DNA of 64,000 nucleotides from Bradyrhizobium iriomotense (GCF_018129405.1 NZ_JAFCLP010000016.1:108750-172749), one strand, 5' to 3'; counted from the stretch's first letter, positions 33,846 through 44,656 are shown. Made by a program: numbers and translations. The notes: generated by a model from the letters alone, not told the origin.

Positions 33846-36800
33846 TATCGGACATCTTCGTCGACCGCCCGCGGCTATCGATGGTGATCGCTTTCATCAT
33901 CACCATCGCCGGCGCGCTGGCGCTGACGCAGATTCCGGTGGCGCAGTTTCCGGATATCGTGCCGCCCCAGGTCACCGTGGCCGCGACCTTCCCCGGCGCC
34001 TCTGCCGAAGTGGTGGAGAGCAGCGTCGCCCAGCCGCTGGAGGCTCAGGTCATCGGCGTCGACCGCGCGCTGTACATGAAATCGACCAGCGGCAATGACG
34101 GCAGCTACACGCTGACGGTTTCGTTCGCGCTCGGTACCAATCCCGACATCAACACCGTCAACGTCAACAATCGCGTGCAGAGCGCGCTGTCGCAGTTGCC
34201 CACGGAGGTGCAGCAGCAGGGCCTGACGGTGCAGAAGCGGTCCTCGTCGATCCTGCAGTTTCTGGTGCTGTACAGTGCCGATGGCCGGCAGGACCCGCTG
34301 TTCATCACCAATTACGCCATCATCAACGTGCTGGACGCGATTGCCAGCACGCCCGGGGTCGGCCAGGCCAATCTGTTCGCCAAGATGAACTATTCGATGC
34401 GGATCTGGTTCGATACGCAGCGGCTCACCAGCCTCGGCCTGACCCCGGCGGACGTGATCGCTGCAATTCGCGCGCAGAGCGTCCAGGCTCCCGTCGGCCG
34501 TATCGGCGCGCGGCCGATCAGCAACGATCAGCAGTTCCAGTTCAACGTGCAGACACTGGGCCGGCTCGCCACCGTCGATCAATTCGCCAACATCGTGCTG
34601 CGCGCAAATCCGGACGGATCATCGCTGCTGGTGAAGGACGTCGCCCGCGTCGAGATGGGCGCGCAAAATCTCGACAGCGAAGCGCGGATCGACGGGCGCG
34701 CCGCTGTTCCGGTCGCGATCTATCTCGCGCCGGGCGCCAATGCGGTGACCACCGCACGCGCGGTGGCGGAGACAATGCAGCGGCTCTCCGCCCGGTTTCC
34801 CGCAGGCCTCAGCTATCTCGTGCAATACGATTCCACGAGTTTCGTCCGCGACACGATCGCGGAGGTGTTGCGGACGCTGGGCGAAGCGTTCGTCCTCGTG
34901 GTGGTCGTGGTCTATTTGTTCCTCGGAAACCTTCGCGCCACGGCGATTCCAGCCGTCGCCGTACCGGTCAGCCTGGTGGGCACCTTCGCCGTCCTGCTGA
35001 CCTTCGGCTATTCGGCCAACACCGTGTCCCTACTCGCCATGGTGCTCGCCATCGGCATCGTCGTCGACGACGCCATCGTCGTGGTGGAGAACGTCGAGCG
35101 CGTCATGGCAGAGGAGCCCGACCTGTCGCCGGCGGAGGCCAGCAAGAAGGCCATGAGGCAGATCACCGCGCCGATCATCGCCATTACCCTGGTGCTGCTC
35201 TCGGTGTTCGTCCCGATCGCATTCATTCCCGGCATTTCGGGCACGCTATTCCGTCAGTTCGCGGTGACCATCAGCGCCGCCATGATGATCTCGGCATTGA
35301 ACGCGCTCACGCTCTCGCCGGCGCTATGCGCCCTGCTGCTGCGCCACGGCGGCCCGCGCCGGGGTCTCATCGGCCGCGTGCTGGATGGGATCGACTGGGT
35401 GCGCGATCGCTACAGCGACGGCGTCCGCCACCTGGTGCGCATGGCCGCCTTGTCACTCCTGCTCGTGACGGTCTTTGCTGGCGGGATCTTCGGCCTGTCG
35501 CTGGTCACGCCGACGGGCTTCCTGCCGGAAGAGGACCAGGGTGCCTTCTTCACCTCGGTGCAGTTGCCCGATGGCGCATCGGTGGCGCGGACCAGCGCGG
35601 TCACCCGGCAAGTCGAGGACATCCTCAAGCAGATTCCGGCCGTCGACCACGTCCTGGCGGTGATCGGCTTTTCGCTGCTCGACGGCGCCTCCGAACCGAA
35701 CAGCGCGCTGGTGGTGGCGCGGCTCAAACCCTTCGCCGACAGAAAGGCGGCGGCGGATTCCGCGCAGGCGCTGATCGCCAGGATGTTTGCAGCCGGCGCG
35801 CAGATTCGAGAGGCCAACGTGCTGCCGTTCAATCTGCCACCGATCATCGGGCTCTCGACCGGAGGCGGATTCGAGTATCAGTTGCAGGCGCTGGAGGGAC
35901 AGACTCCAGCCGCGATCTCCAGCGTCACCAACGCGCTGATCGGCGCCGCCAATGCCGATCCACGGCTTGCGCGCGTGTTCTCGACGTTCACCGCGACCAA
36001 CCCGTCGCTCTATCTCGATATCGATCGCCGCAAAGCCCAGGCGTTGGGCGTCACCATCAGCGACATCTTCACTGCTCTCCAGGCCACGCTTGGCGGCATC
36101 TATGTCAACAATTTCAACCTGTTCGGTCGGACCTGGCAGGTCAATCTTCAAGGCGAGGCGTTCGACCGGGCCGACACCTCGGACATCTGGCGAATCTATG
36201 TGCGCAACAGCACCGGCCAGATGGTGCCGCTCCGATCGCTGGCGGGGCTGAAGATCGTAACCGGACCGCAGGTCATCACCCGCTACAACAACTACCGCTC
36301 GGTGACCGTCAACGGCAGCCCGGCGCCGAACATCTCCTCGGGCACTGCGATGGCTGCCATGACCGAGATCTCCGATGCCGTGCTGCCGTCGGGTTACACC
36401 TTCGCGTGGACCGGCACCGCCTATCAGGAGCAACAGGCCGCCGGCCAGACCGGCATCGTGCTGATGCTGGCCGTCCTGTTCGCCTATCTGTTCCTGGTCG
36501 CGCTCTATGAGAGCACGGTGATCCCCATCCCCGTGCTGCTCTCGGTCGTCGTCGGCGTGCTCGGATCCTATCTCGGCATCAAGGTCGCGGGGCTCAACCT
36601 CGATCTCTACGGCCAGATCGGTCTGGTGGTCCTGATCGCCCTCGCCGCCAAGAACGGCATCCTGATCGTCGAATTTGCGAAGGAGCAGCGCGAGGCGGGC
36701 ATGGCGCTCGATGAGGCCGCAGTCCAGGGCGCCCATATGCGCTTTCGCGCCGTCATGATGACCTCGGCCGCCTTCATCCTCGGCCTATTGCCGCTCGTGA

Positions 36801-36994
36801 TCGCAACGGGCGCTGCCGCGCTCAGCCGTCGCGCGGTGGGCACGGCGGTGTTTGCCGGCATGCTGGCCGCAAGCTCGATCGGGATATTCCTGGTGCCGAT
36901 GCTCTATGTGGTCTTTCAACGCATACGCGAGCGCGCGAAAGCGGCTTTCAAATCAAGCCATCGGCCGAATTCGCCCGACCGCAATGCAGTCTAG
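33842..36994 (+). CDS. RND multidrug efflux permease, HAE1/AcrB type (1050 aa)
   Basis: Full-length pump. Proton-relay residues are visible: the Asp pair in [19 protein letters not shown] (TM4) and the Lys in [15 protein letters not shown] (TM10). Other family marks are [16 protein letters not shown] near the N-terminus and [19 protein letters not shown]. It uses the proton gradient to expel hydrophobic compounds. The missing outer-membrane TolC-like component must be supplied from elsewhere. It ends 207 bp before the tRNA, on the other strand. Confidence 0.95.
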   Translation: MISDIFVDRPRLSMVIAFIITIAGALALTQIPVAQFPDIVPPQVTVAATFPGASAEVVESSVAQPLEAQVIGVDRALYMKSTSGNDGSYTLTVSFALGTNPDINTVNVNNRVQSALSQLPTEVQQQGLTVQKRSSSILQFLVLYSADGRQDPLFITNYAIINVLDAIASTPGVGQANLFAKMNYSMRIWFDTQRLTSLGLTPADVIAAIRAQSVQAPVGRIGARPISNDQQFQFNVQTLGRLATVDQFANIVLRANPDGSSLLVKDVARVEMGAQNLDSEARIDGRAAVPVAIYLAPGANAVTTARAVAETMQRLSARFPAGLSYLVQYDSTSFVRDTIAEVLRTLGEAFVLVVVVVYLFLGNLRATAIPAVAVPVSLVGTFAVLLTFGYSANTVSLLAMVLAIGIVVDDAIVVVENVERVMAEEPDLSPAEASKKAMRQITAPIIAITLVLLSVFVPIAFIPGISGTLFRQFAVTISAAMMISALNALTLSPALCALLLRHGGPRRGLIGRVLDGIDWVRDRYSDGVRHLVRMAALSLLLVTVFAGGIFGLSLVTPTGFLPEEDQGAFFTSVQLPDGASVARTSAVTRQVEDILKQIPAVDHVLAVIGFSLLDGASEPNSALVVARLKPFADRKAAADSAQALIARMFAAGAQIREANVLPFNLPPIIGLSTGGGFEYQLQALEGQTPAAISSVTNALIGAANADPRLARVFSTFTATNPSLYLDIDRRKAQALGVTISDIFTALQATLGGIYVNNFNLFGRTWQVNLQGEAFDRADTSDIWRIYVRNSTGQMVPLRSLAGLKIVTGPQVITRYNNYRSVTVNGSPAPNISSGTAMAAMTEISDAVLPSGYTFAWTGTAYQEQQAAGQTGIVLMLAVLFAYLFLVALYESTVIPIPVLLSVVVGVLGSYLGIKVAGLNLDLYGQIGLVVLIALAAKNGILIVEFAKEQREAGMALDEAAVQGAHMRFRAVMMTSAAFILGLLPLVIATGAAALSRRAVGTAVFAGMLAASSIGIFLVPMLYVVFQRIRERAKAAFKSSHRPNSPDRNAV

Positions 36995-37110
36995 ACGGGC
37001 TTCGGCGATGCCCATTGCATCCGGCATACCCCTCGCCCGAAAGCAACCCTCAGCCCGCGTGCCCATCCGGTTGGTGCGAAGAGCGAGAAAACGGTGAGCG
37101 ATTTCGCACC

Positions 37111-37130
37111 TGTCCTCGGCCGAGGACAGA
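37111..37130. repeat. 20-bp perfect palindrome
   Basis: CTGTCCTCGGCCGAGGACAG reads identically on both strands, with no loop bases. It lies between the RND pump and tRNA-Lys genes, convergently flanked. It could be an operator, a terminator stem for either side, or a chance sequence. Confidence 0.5.
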
Positions 37131-37201
37131 ACGGATCAAACAGACCACCCAACCAAAAGGAGCGTTTCGATCCACAAGCGCTCAAAGCACTTGATCTTAT
37201 A

Positions 37202-37277
<76 letters not shown>

Positions 37278-37388
37278 GAAAGGCCGGTCAAAGCCTTGCG
37301 AGGCCGGTCGTTTAGCAAAGCGATCCGGGGATGGCAAGCGATGTGGCGCATGTTTTCCAAGGTTCTTCCACAGCCCCAAAATAGCGAA

Positions 37389-37411
37389 AAGCCGCTGGAT
37401 TCCAGCGGCTT
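37389..37411 (-). terminator. rho-independent terminator after the Spy-like gene
   Basis: AAGCCGCTGG (37389-37398) and CCAGCGGCTT (37402-37411) form a 10-bp stem with a 3-nt loop. On the minus strand the stem is followed by TTTTCGCTATTTT, a proper U-tract, 36 bp after the Spy-like stop. Confidence 0.85.
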
Positions 37412-37446
37412 CGCCAAGGTTAATCCCCGGGAAATCCCGTATTCGC

Positions 37447-38055
37447 TCAGAGCCGGCCCTCGCGGTCCCGGTCCAGGCCGCCGTCGCGGTCGAAACGGTC
37501 ACGGTGGAAGTGCTCCATGCCCCTCTCCATCATCCGGTCCATGCCCCGTTCCATGAAGTGGCGGGACGGGCCGTCCTCGCCGCCGCCGAACGGGCCGCGG
37601 TGGCGGGTCAGCACGGCGAGGCGCCGCTTCTGGCCCTCGTCCAGGGTCTTGTAGAGCGGATCGGCGGCATCGGCGATCTTCTTCAGGGCGGCGGAACTGG
37701 CGCCCATGTCCTCGGCGCGCTGGCGCAGACGGGCAATCGGATCATCCGGCTTGTCCGCATCCCTGTTTGCGTCACCTGGCCCGGCATTCATGCGCGCATT
37801 GGCGCGGTCGATGCGCAGCTTGGCGAACTCGCGCACGGCGGCCTCGACCGGCGGCCACAGCTTCTCCTGGTCGGCGTTGAGCTTCAGCCCGGCATGGACG
37901 GCGGCGATCCGCGCGTCGACGAAGGCGGCGCGGTCTTCCGGGTTCATGCGGATGTGGCGGAAGTGCTCCATCCACGGGCGATGATATTGGGCATAGACCG
38001 CGCCCGAGCCGGCGATGCTGAGCACGGCGATGGCGGCGATGGTGAACTTCTTCAT
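37447..38055 (-). CDS. Spy/CpxP-like LTXXQ-motif periplasmic protein (202 aa)
   Basis: Signal peptide MKKFTIAAIAVLSIAGSGAVYA followed by an all-helical domain with two LTXXQ-like repeats (LKLNADQEKLW and LDEGQKRRLAVL), the marks of the Spy/CpxP family. These are periplasmic chaperones that also act as envelope-stress sensors. The C-terminus is unusually rich in Met, Arg, Asp and Gly (MERGMDRMMERGMEHF), suggesting metal interaction. The ATG at 38055 has GGAGG upstream. An inverted repeat TTACA...TGTAA lies about 85 bp upstream. Confidence 0.88.
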   Translation of the reverse strand: MKKFTIAAIAVLSIAGSGAVYAQYHRPWMEHFRHIRMNPEDRAAFVDARIAAVHAGLKLNADQEKLWPPVEAAVREFAKLRIDRANARMNAGPGDANRDADKPDDPIARLRQRAEDMGASSAALKKIADAADPLYKTLDEGQKRRLAVLTRHRGPFGGGEDGPSRHFMERGMDRMMERGMEHFHRDRFDRDGGLDRDREGRL

Positions 38056-38138
38056 CCGAACCTCCTCTGGAAGGATGCGCGTGAGGATGAGCGCGAGGAG
38101 GCTGACGCGCAACTTACAACTTGGACAGGAAGCCGTTC

Positions 38139-38152
38139 TTACAGAGATGTAA
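38139..38152. promoter_or_regulatory. TTACA-N4-TGTAA inverted repeat upstream of the Spy-like gene
   Basis: TTACAGAGATGTAA is a perfect 5+5 inverted repeat 84-97 bp upstream of the Spy-like start, with another TTACA at 38114-38118. Spy/CpxP-type genes are classically controlled by two-component regulators that bind short TTAC/GTAA repeats; a similar role here is inferred. Confidence 0.4.
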
Positions 38153-38199
38153 CTGCCGTGAATGTCCGTTCAGATGCATACTGAAACCATTTGCAACAG

Positions 38200-38231
38200 A
38201 AAGGGCTTCCGTGCCGACACGGAAGCCCTTT
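38200..38231 (-). terminator. 14-bp terminator after dctP
   Basis: AAAGGGCTTCCGTG (38200-38213) and CACGGAAGCCCTTT (38218-38231), a perfect 14-bp stem with a 4-nt loop, 33 bp after the dctP stop. The minus-strand side ends CCCTTTCTGTTG, a modest U-tract. Confidence 0.85.
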
Positions 38232-38264
38232 GTTCATGCACTATATATCCACGCGTCACGCGAG

Positions 38265-39266
38265 TCAGTTCGTCGTGCTCTTGGCTTCCTTCAAGAATTC
38301 GTCGATCAGCGGTTGGCCGACGCGGCTCGCGGCGTCCTTGTAGACCGGCTCCATCGCCTTGCGCATCGCCTCGTCCTGCTCGCCCGTGAGCTTGATGATC
38401 TCGCTCTTGCCGCTCTTCCTGATCTCAGCGAGCGCGTCGTCGTTCTCCTTCTGCGACTGCGCGTTGTTGAAGTCGGTGGCCTCCTTCATCGCCTTCGACA
38501 GCTGGTCGCGGATATCGGCCGGCAGATCGTCCCAGAACTTCTTGTTCACGATCACGACGTAGCCGATGTAGCCGTGATTGGTCTCGGTGATGTACTTCTG
38601 CACCTCGTGCATCTTCTGGGTATAGATGTTCGACCAGGTGTTCTCCTGCCCGTCGACCACGCCGGTCTGCAGGGCCTGGTAGACCTCGCCGAAAGCCATC
38701 ACCTGCGGCAGCGAGCCGAGCGTCTTGAACTGGGCCTGCAGCACACGCGAGGACTGGATGCGGAACTTGACGCCCTGATAGTCGGCGGGCGTCACCAGCT
38801 TCTTGTTGGCGCTCATCTGCTTGAAGCCGTTGTCCCAATAGGCAAGGCCGGTGATGCCCTTGGGCTCGAGCTGCTTGAGCAGCCGCGCGCCGAGCGGGCC
38901 TTCCGTCACCTTCCGCAGCGTCTTCAGGTCGGGCAGGATGTAGGGCAGATCGAACACCTCGAACTCGCGGATGCCGAGCGGGCCGAACTTGGAGTTGGAC
39001 GGCGCCAGCATCTGCACGCTGCCGAGCTGGAGCGCCTCGAGCTCTTCCTTGTCCTTGTACAGCGTCGAGTTCGGGTAGACCTCGACCTTGACCTTGCCGC
39101 CGGTGTACTTCTCGGCGAGCTCCTTGAATTTCTCCGCGCCCTTGCCCTTCGGCGTGTCGGTGGCGACGACGTGGCTGAACTTGATGATGATCGGCGATTG
39201 CGCCAGTGCGGGCCCGGTCAGTGCCAAAGCCGTGATCGATGCCGCAGCCCAAATGAGTTTCCGCAT
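38265..39266 (-). CDS. dctP: TRAP transporter substrate-binding protein DctP (333 aa)
   Basis: Signal peptide ending TGPALAQS, then a DctP domain: IIIKFSHVVATDTPKGKGAEKF at the N-terminus and the conserved arginine/asparagine region VKFRIQSSRVLQAQF, with the strand VVDGQENTWSNIYTQK. It binds C4-dicarboxylates or similar acids for a tripartite TRAP transporter. No dctQ or dctM gene lies beside it, which is unusual, so the membrane subunits must be encoded elsewhere. It is a single-gene transcript bounded by hairpins. Confidence 0.93.
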   Translation of the reverse strand: MRKLIWAAASITALALTGPALAQSPIIIKFSHVVATDTPKGKGAEKFKELAEKYTGGKVKVEVYPNSTLYKDKEELEALQLGSVQMLAPSNSKFGPLGIREFEVFDLPYILPDLKTLRKVTEGPLGARLLKQLEPKGITGLAYWDNGFKQMSANKKLVTPADYQGVKFRIQSSRVLQAQFKTLGSLPQVMAFGEVYQALQTGVVDGQENTWSNIYTQKMHEVQKYITETNHGYIGYVVIVNKKFWDDLPADIRDQLSKAMKEATDFNNAQSQKENDDALAEIRKSGKSEIIKLTGEQDEAMRKAMEPVYKDAASRVGQPLIDEFLKEAKSTTN

Positions 39267-39436
39267 GCTTCCTCCAGTACGTTTTTGTGGGGCGCGGACT
39301 GCCGGCCCCCAAGCCTTAATGCTTGGGAGACAGGTTTATCGGGAAGCAGGCTGGGGCGCCATTGCCCCTTAGCAGGGGTCTCCCTGCAAAAAAGCGGTAT
39401 CCGGGAGGAAACATCCGCCACGGCGATCAACGAAAA

Positions 39437-39459
39437 ACGCGGTACCGAGGGCACCGCGT
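39437..39459 (-). terminator. terminator after leuA
   Basis: ACGCGGT (39437-39443) pairs with ACCGCGT (39453-39459). On the minus strand the stem runs straight into TTTTT, 29 bp after the leuA stop: a standard rho-independent terminator. Confidence 0.8.
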
Positions 39460-39487
39460 CTTTGCCGTTTCATCAGGAGCGTGAGCG

Positions 39488-41050
<1,563 letters not shown>

Positions 41051-41120
41051 TTCAAATTCCTTTTGAGCTTTTGCGCCGTTCAATCTGCAGGGCGCCTGAG
41101 GTGTCCGGTGATCTCGACCA

Positions 41121-41166
41121 GCCCCTGAGCGCCCAGGCGCGTTGCGCCCAGCCGGCCCTCAGGGGC
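41121..41166 (-). promoter_or_regulatory. leader hairpin upstream of leuA (candidate attenuator)
   Basis: GCCCCTGAG (41121-41129) and CTCAGGGGC (41158-41166) pair over 9 bp, enclosing a smaller GGCGC/GCGCC hairpin. The leader-peptide stop codon lies inside the stem. There is no U-tract, so it may act as a pause/anti-structure element instead of a classical terminator. Confidence 0.6.
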
Positions 41167-41275
41167 AGCTAAGAAGAAGCCCGCCAAGAAGGAGGGTGGG
41201 CAGCGCGGCCGGGATCGTGGCGGCGGCCAGAGCCACCTCCTTCGAAATCCCATCGATTTGGCCGCGAATCAACAT
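41159..41275 (-). CDS. leuA leader peptide (38 aa, leucine-rich)
   Basis: An ATG-initiated ORF that ends in the leuA leader hairpin. Its tail reads LPTLLLGGLLLSCP: seven leucines in the last 14 residues, encoded by CTG, CTC and five CTT codons. CTT is scarce in the surrounding genes, so ribosomes should stall there when leucyl-tRNA is short. This is the standard design of leucine attenuation leaders. A weak ribosome site precedes the ATG; an internal AAGGAGG occurs later in the ORF. Confidence 0.7.
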   Translation of the reverse strand: MLIRGQIDGISKEVALAAATIPAALPTLLLGGLLLSCP

Positions 41276-41450
41276 TGCCAGACCCTTTTGAGCCCTCAAA
41301 TCCTCGGTCAAAACCGTTGACGGTTGGTTGCCGGGGAGGCTCGATGCGGCTGTTTCTAGACGAGAAACGGGCGCAACTGCAACGCCAAAAGATGGTCAGA
41401 ATGGCTGACCTGGTTGGCGGTCAATGGCGCTGGTGGCCCTTATCAGCACC

Positions 41451-41604
41451 GTCATCCCGAGGTGCGAGTGGCGCAATGCGTTCAGCATCGCGCCGGGAGC
41501 CTCGAAGGATGAGCGGCCGAGATGCATCCGGGCCGTCGCCCTTCGAAGCTCGTCCGGCGAGCTCGGTCGCGCCGCGTCCCTGCGATGCGAGGGCCTCGGA
41601 TGAC
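41451..41604. repeat. intergenic repeat with terminal inverted ends (154 bp)
   Basis: Begins GTCATCCCGAGG and ends CCTCGGATGAC, an inverted pair differing by one base, with further internal self-complementary stretches (GCCTCGAAGGATGAG / CCCTTCGAAGCTCG). It carries no credible ORF. This looks like a rhizobial palindromic intergenic element; other copies would be expected in the genome. Confidence 0.55.
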
Positions 41605-41640
41605 AATTCTCTTTATCCGAATTCGGGAGCAGCGCTCGGA

Positions 41641-41904
41641 CTATCCCGCCGCGCGGCGGGCACGCGCCCTGCTCTCCCAGCGATCCAGCATCTGACCGAG
41701 CTCACCGGTGGCCACGGGCGCGGCCTTCTTCGCGACTTCATTGGTGTTGGCCGGCGCAGCGGCACTGAGCCAATCCGGCTCGGTATACTCGCGCCAGCGG
41801 CGTGCTTGCGCCCGCCTTTTGCGGGACAGGTAGTCGCGCGTGAAATAGCCGGCCGCAAATGCGATCGCGAGCAACATGATCAGGACGACGACAGCTACCG
41901 CCAT
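41641..41904 (-). CDS. small single-pass membrane protein (87 aa)
   Basis: One N-terminal membrane helix (AVVVLIMLLAIAFAAGYF) followed by a basic stretch (SRKRRAQARRWREY) and a soluble C-terminal tail ending GQMLDRWESRARARR. The positive residues after the helix predict a cytoplasmic tail. No recognised family. The ATG at 41904 has GAGG upstream. Confidence 0.6.
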   Translation of the reverse strand: MAVAVVVLIMLLAIAFAAGYFTRDYLSRKRRAQARRWREYTEPDWLSAAAPANTNEVAKKAAPVATGELGQMLDRWESRARARRAAG

Positions 41905-42181
41905 GAGTTCCGGCCTCTTCTCCCCCGCGCACCGTTCTGCCAGCATCGCGCGCGAGGTCAAGGCTTGACAGGTCTCAAAACAGGCCCCGATTGACCGCGC
42001 GAGGGCCGGGACCAATTGTCGCCCTGCACCATGCGCAGCCGCAATGCGGCAATGTTGCGGCGATCTCGCGGCATCGCGCGGAGGCTGCGAACCTGCCCCT
42101 CGCAACCGGACGCGGACCGGACTAACCTTCGCCTCGCTCGGCCGGATCAACCGGCCAGCCGAACATAACCGGGAGGACGCG

Positions 42182-43414
42182 ATGACACGCCAGGAGGCTC
42201 CTGAGCAGGAGCAGCGTGAGCAGGATGCTGCGCTTTCACGACGAACACTTGTCCGGGGATTGGCGCTCGGCGCCGCGGCCACAATGGCCGGCCCCGCGCT
42301 GGCCCAGACCGGGCCTGCCGCACCGCCGACGACGATCACGACACCGCCGCGCGATTTCGGCCCCAATGGCGCGCCGACGACCTATTTCTGGGACCCCGAC
42401 ATCATCGCGGTCGATCCGTCCTTCAACGATCTCGCGCAGCCCAACACCGCGATCAAGCGCCTCTATACCGGCCTGCTGTGGGCGGAAGGTCCGGCCTGGA
42501 GCGCACAGGGCCGCTATCTGCTCTGGAGCGACATCCCCAACAACCGGCAAATGCGCTGGACCGAGGACGACGGCCGCGTCAGCGTATTCCGCTCGCCCTC
42601 CAACAATTCCAACGGCAACTCCTTCGACTTCCAGGGCCGGCAGCTCTCCTGCGAACACCTGACGCGGCGGGTGACGCGCTACGAGCATGACGGCACCGCC
42701 ACGGTGCTGGCGGATTCCTATCAGGGCAAGCGGCTGAACTCGCCGAACGACGTCGCGGCGCATCCCGACGGCAGTTACTGGTTCACCGATCCGCCCTATG
42801 GCGGCCAGCTCTACGAAGGCGAGCCCGATGTCGCGGGCGGTCCGAGCAATACAGGCGGCAAGCTCAATCCGCGGATCGGACAGCCGGCCGGCTTCGTGCC
42901 GGGCAAGCGCGAGCTGCCGACCAACTGCTACCGCATCGATCCCTCCGGCCGCATCGATCTCGTCGTCACCGAGGATCAGGTGCCCGATCCGAACGGCCTG
43001 TGCTTCTCGCCCGACTACAAGAAGCTCTACATCGCCTCGACCGGCAAGGGACCGGGCGACACCGGCCCCGGCGGCAAGGGCGAGATCTTCGTGTTCGACG
43101 TCGGCACGGACAACAAGCTCTCCAACCTCAAGAAGTTCAGCGATTGCGTGATCGACGGGGTGAAGTGCGGGCCCGACGGCCTGCGCTGCGACGTCAACGG
43201 CAATGTCTGGTCCTCCAGCAATGCCGGCCGCGCCGTCGGCTACAGCGGCGTGACGGTGTGGTCACCGGAGGGCAAGCTGCTCGGCCGCATCCGCCTGCCG
43301 GAAGTCTGCGGCAACGTCTGCTTCGGCGGCCCCAAGCGCAACCGCCTGTTCATGGCCGCGAGCCAGTCGCTCTACGCGGTGTACACGGCGACGCAGGGCG
43401 CGGGGCCGGGCTGA
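42182..43414 (+). CDS. SMP-30/gluconolactonase family protein, exported (410 aa)
   Basis: A Tat-like signal (SRRTLVRGLALGAAATMAGPALA) precedes a six-bladed beta-propeller of the SMP-30/gluconolactonase/LRE family. Calcium and active-site elements are visible: WAEGPAW (metal Glu), RLNSPNDVAAHPDGSYWFTDP and PDPNGLCFSPDYK. The family hydrolyses sugar lactones or acts on other small rings; the substrate is unknown. GGGAGGACGCG precedes the ATG at 42182. A terminator follows its stop. Confidence 0.9.
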   Translation: MTRQEAPEQEQREQDAALSRRTLVRGLALGAAATMAGPALAQTGPAAPPTTITTPPRDFGPNGAPTTYFWDPDIIAVDPSFNDLAQPNTAIKRLYTGLLWAEGPAWSAQGRYLLWSDIPNNRQMRWTEDDGRVSVFRSPSNNSNGNSFDFQGRQLSCEHLTRRVTRYEHDGTATVLADSYQGKRLNSPNDVAAHPDGSYWFTDPPYGGQLYEGEPDVAGGPSNTGGKLNPRIGQPAGFVPGKRELPTNCYRIDPSGRIDLVVTEDQVPDPNGLCFSPDYKKLYIASTGKGPGDTGPGGKGEIFVFDVGTDNKLSNLKKFSDCVIDGVKCGPDGLRCDVNGNVWSSSNAGRAVGYSGVTVWSPEGKLLGRIRLPEVCGNVCFGGPKRNRLFMAASQSLYAVYTATQGAGPG

Positions 43415-43435
43415 AGCGCAGCGGCCTTCATGACA

Positions 43436-43462
43436 CGGCGCCGGCGTGCCTCGCCGGCGCCG
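43436..43462 (+). terminator. 11-bp terminator after the SMP-30 gene
   Basis: CGGCGCCGGCG (43436-43446) and CGCCGGCGCCG (43452-43462) around a 5-nt loop, followed by AACTGTTTTG. Confidence 0.85.
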
Positions 43463-43500
43463 AACTGTTTTGATCGATGCGTCGGCCCGGGGCAACAGAG

Positions 43501-43528
43501 GTGACTTCCAGGCCGAGCGCGTGATAAT
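43501..43528 (+). promoter_or_regulatory. candidate ddl promoter immediately before the start codon
   Basis: GTGACT (43501-43506) and GATAAT (43523-43528) are spaced by 16 bp. The -10 ends 6 bp before the ddl ATG, so transcription would begin at or next to the start codon. No ribosome site is present in between. Confidence 0.4.
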
Positions 43529-43534
43529 TGAACC

Positions 43535-44656
43535 ATGGCAGAGAAAATTCGCGTTGTGGTTCTCTACGGCGGCAGGTCCGGCGAGCATGAGGTCTCGCTG
43601 AAATCGGCGGCCTGCGTATTCAGGCATCTCGACCGTGCCCGCTTCGAGGTGATCCCGGTCTCCATCGACAAGGAAGGCCGGTGGCAATGGAACGACTTTC
43701 GCACGCTCGATCAGGGGCAGGCGGTGTCCTTGCCGATCCTGCCCAATGCGCCGGAGATACGGCTCGCCAGAGAAGCTGATGGACGCGTCGCTCTCATGCC
43801 GATTTCCGCAGGGACGATGGACCCGCGCGAGATCGACGTCGTCTTTCCGGTCATCCACGGGCCGCTTTGCGAGGACGGCACCGTGCAGGGCCTCCTGGAA
43901 TTGGCCGACGTCGCCTATGTCGGATCCGGCGTTCTCGCCTCCGCCGTCAGCATGGACAAGGACGTCGCCAAGCGGCTCGCTGAATTCGCCGGCATTCCGG
44001 TCGCGCCCTATCGCGTGCTCACCCGCAAGGCCTTCGCGCAGGACCGCACCTCATCGCTTGCAAAGGCGGTCGAGGGACTGAGCCTCCCGGTGTTCGTCAA
44101 GCCATGCAACATGGGCTCCAGCGTCGGCATTCACAAGGTGAAGGATTGGGATGCGCTTGGAGCGGCGCTTGACGATGCGTTTCGCTATGACGTCAAGGTG
44201 CTGGTTGAGCAGGGCATCGACGCGCGCGAGATCGAGGTCGCGGTGCTCGAGGGCGAGACGCTGTTCGCCAGCCTAGCCAGCGAGCTGAACCCCAATGCCC
44301 ATCACGAGTTCTATTCGTACGAGGCCAAATATCTCGACCCCGATGGCGCCCGGGTCGACCTTCCGGCTCAGCTCGACGCGGTACAGATGGAGCGCGTCCG
44401 GTCGCTGGCGACGCGGGTGTTCGCGGCGCTCGAATGCAGCGGCTTCGCACGCGTCGACTTTTTCCTCGACCGTCAGGGCGGAGAGTTCTGCTTCAACGAG
44501 ATCAATACCCTGCCCGGCTTCACCTCGATCAGCATGTATCCGAAGATGATGGAGGCCTCGGGCGTGCCCTATGGCGAGTTGCTGACGCGCCTCGTCGAGC
44601 TGGCGCTGGACCGGCACCGGCAGCGGCAATCACTGGAACGAGGCTACGCGAGCTAA
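43535..44656 (+). CDS. ddl: D-alanine-D-alanine ligase Ddl (373 aa)
   Basis: ATP-grasp ligase making D-Ala-D-Ala for peptidoglycan. Family marks are IRVVVLYGGRSGEHEVSLKSA at the N-terminus, LPVFVKPCNMGSSVGI (ATP-binding loop) and the C-terminal FNEINTLPGFTSISMYPKMMEA with its metal-binding Glu/Asn. The start is supported by alignment to typical Ddl N-termini; there is no ribosome site, which suggests a leaderless message. A second chromosomal ddl near the division genes would be expected in such genomes, so this may be a paralogue. Confidence 0.95.
   Translation: MAEKIRVVVLYGGRSGEHEVSLKSAACVFRHLDRARFEVIPVSIDKEGRWQWNDFRTLDQGQAVSLPILPNAPEIRLAREADGRVALMPISAGTMDPREIDVVFPVIHGPLCEDGTVQGLLELADVAYVGSGVLASAVSMDKDVAKRLAEFAGIPVAPYRVLTRKAFAQDRTSSLAKAVEGLSLPVFVKPCNMGSSVGIHKVKDWDALGAALDDAFRYDVKVLVEQGIDAREIEVAVLEGETLFASLASELNPNAHHEFYSYEAKYLDPDGARVDLPAQLDAVQMERVRSLATRVFAALECSGFARVDFFLDRQGGEFCFNEINTLPGFTSISMYPKMMEASGVPYGELLTRLVELALDRHRQRQSLERGYAS

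Noticed and set aside
39308-39387. Two small hairpins in the dctP 5' region
   Set aside because: Six to seven base pairs without a conserved riboswitch-like core; noted only in passing, not a called element.
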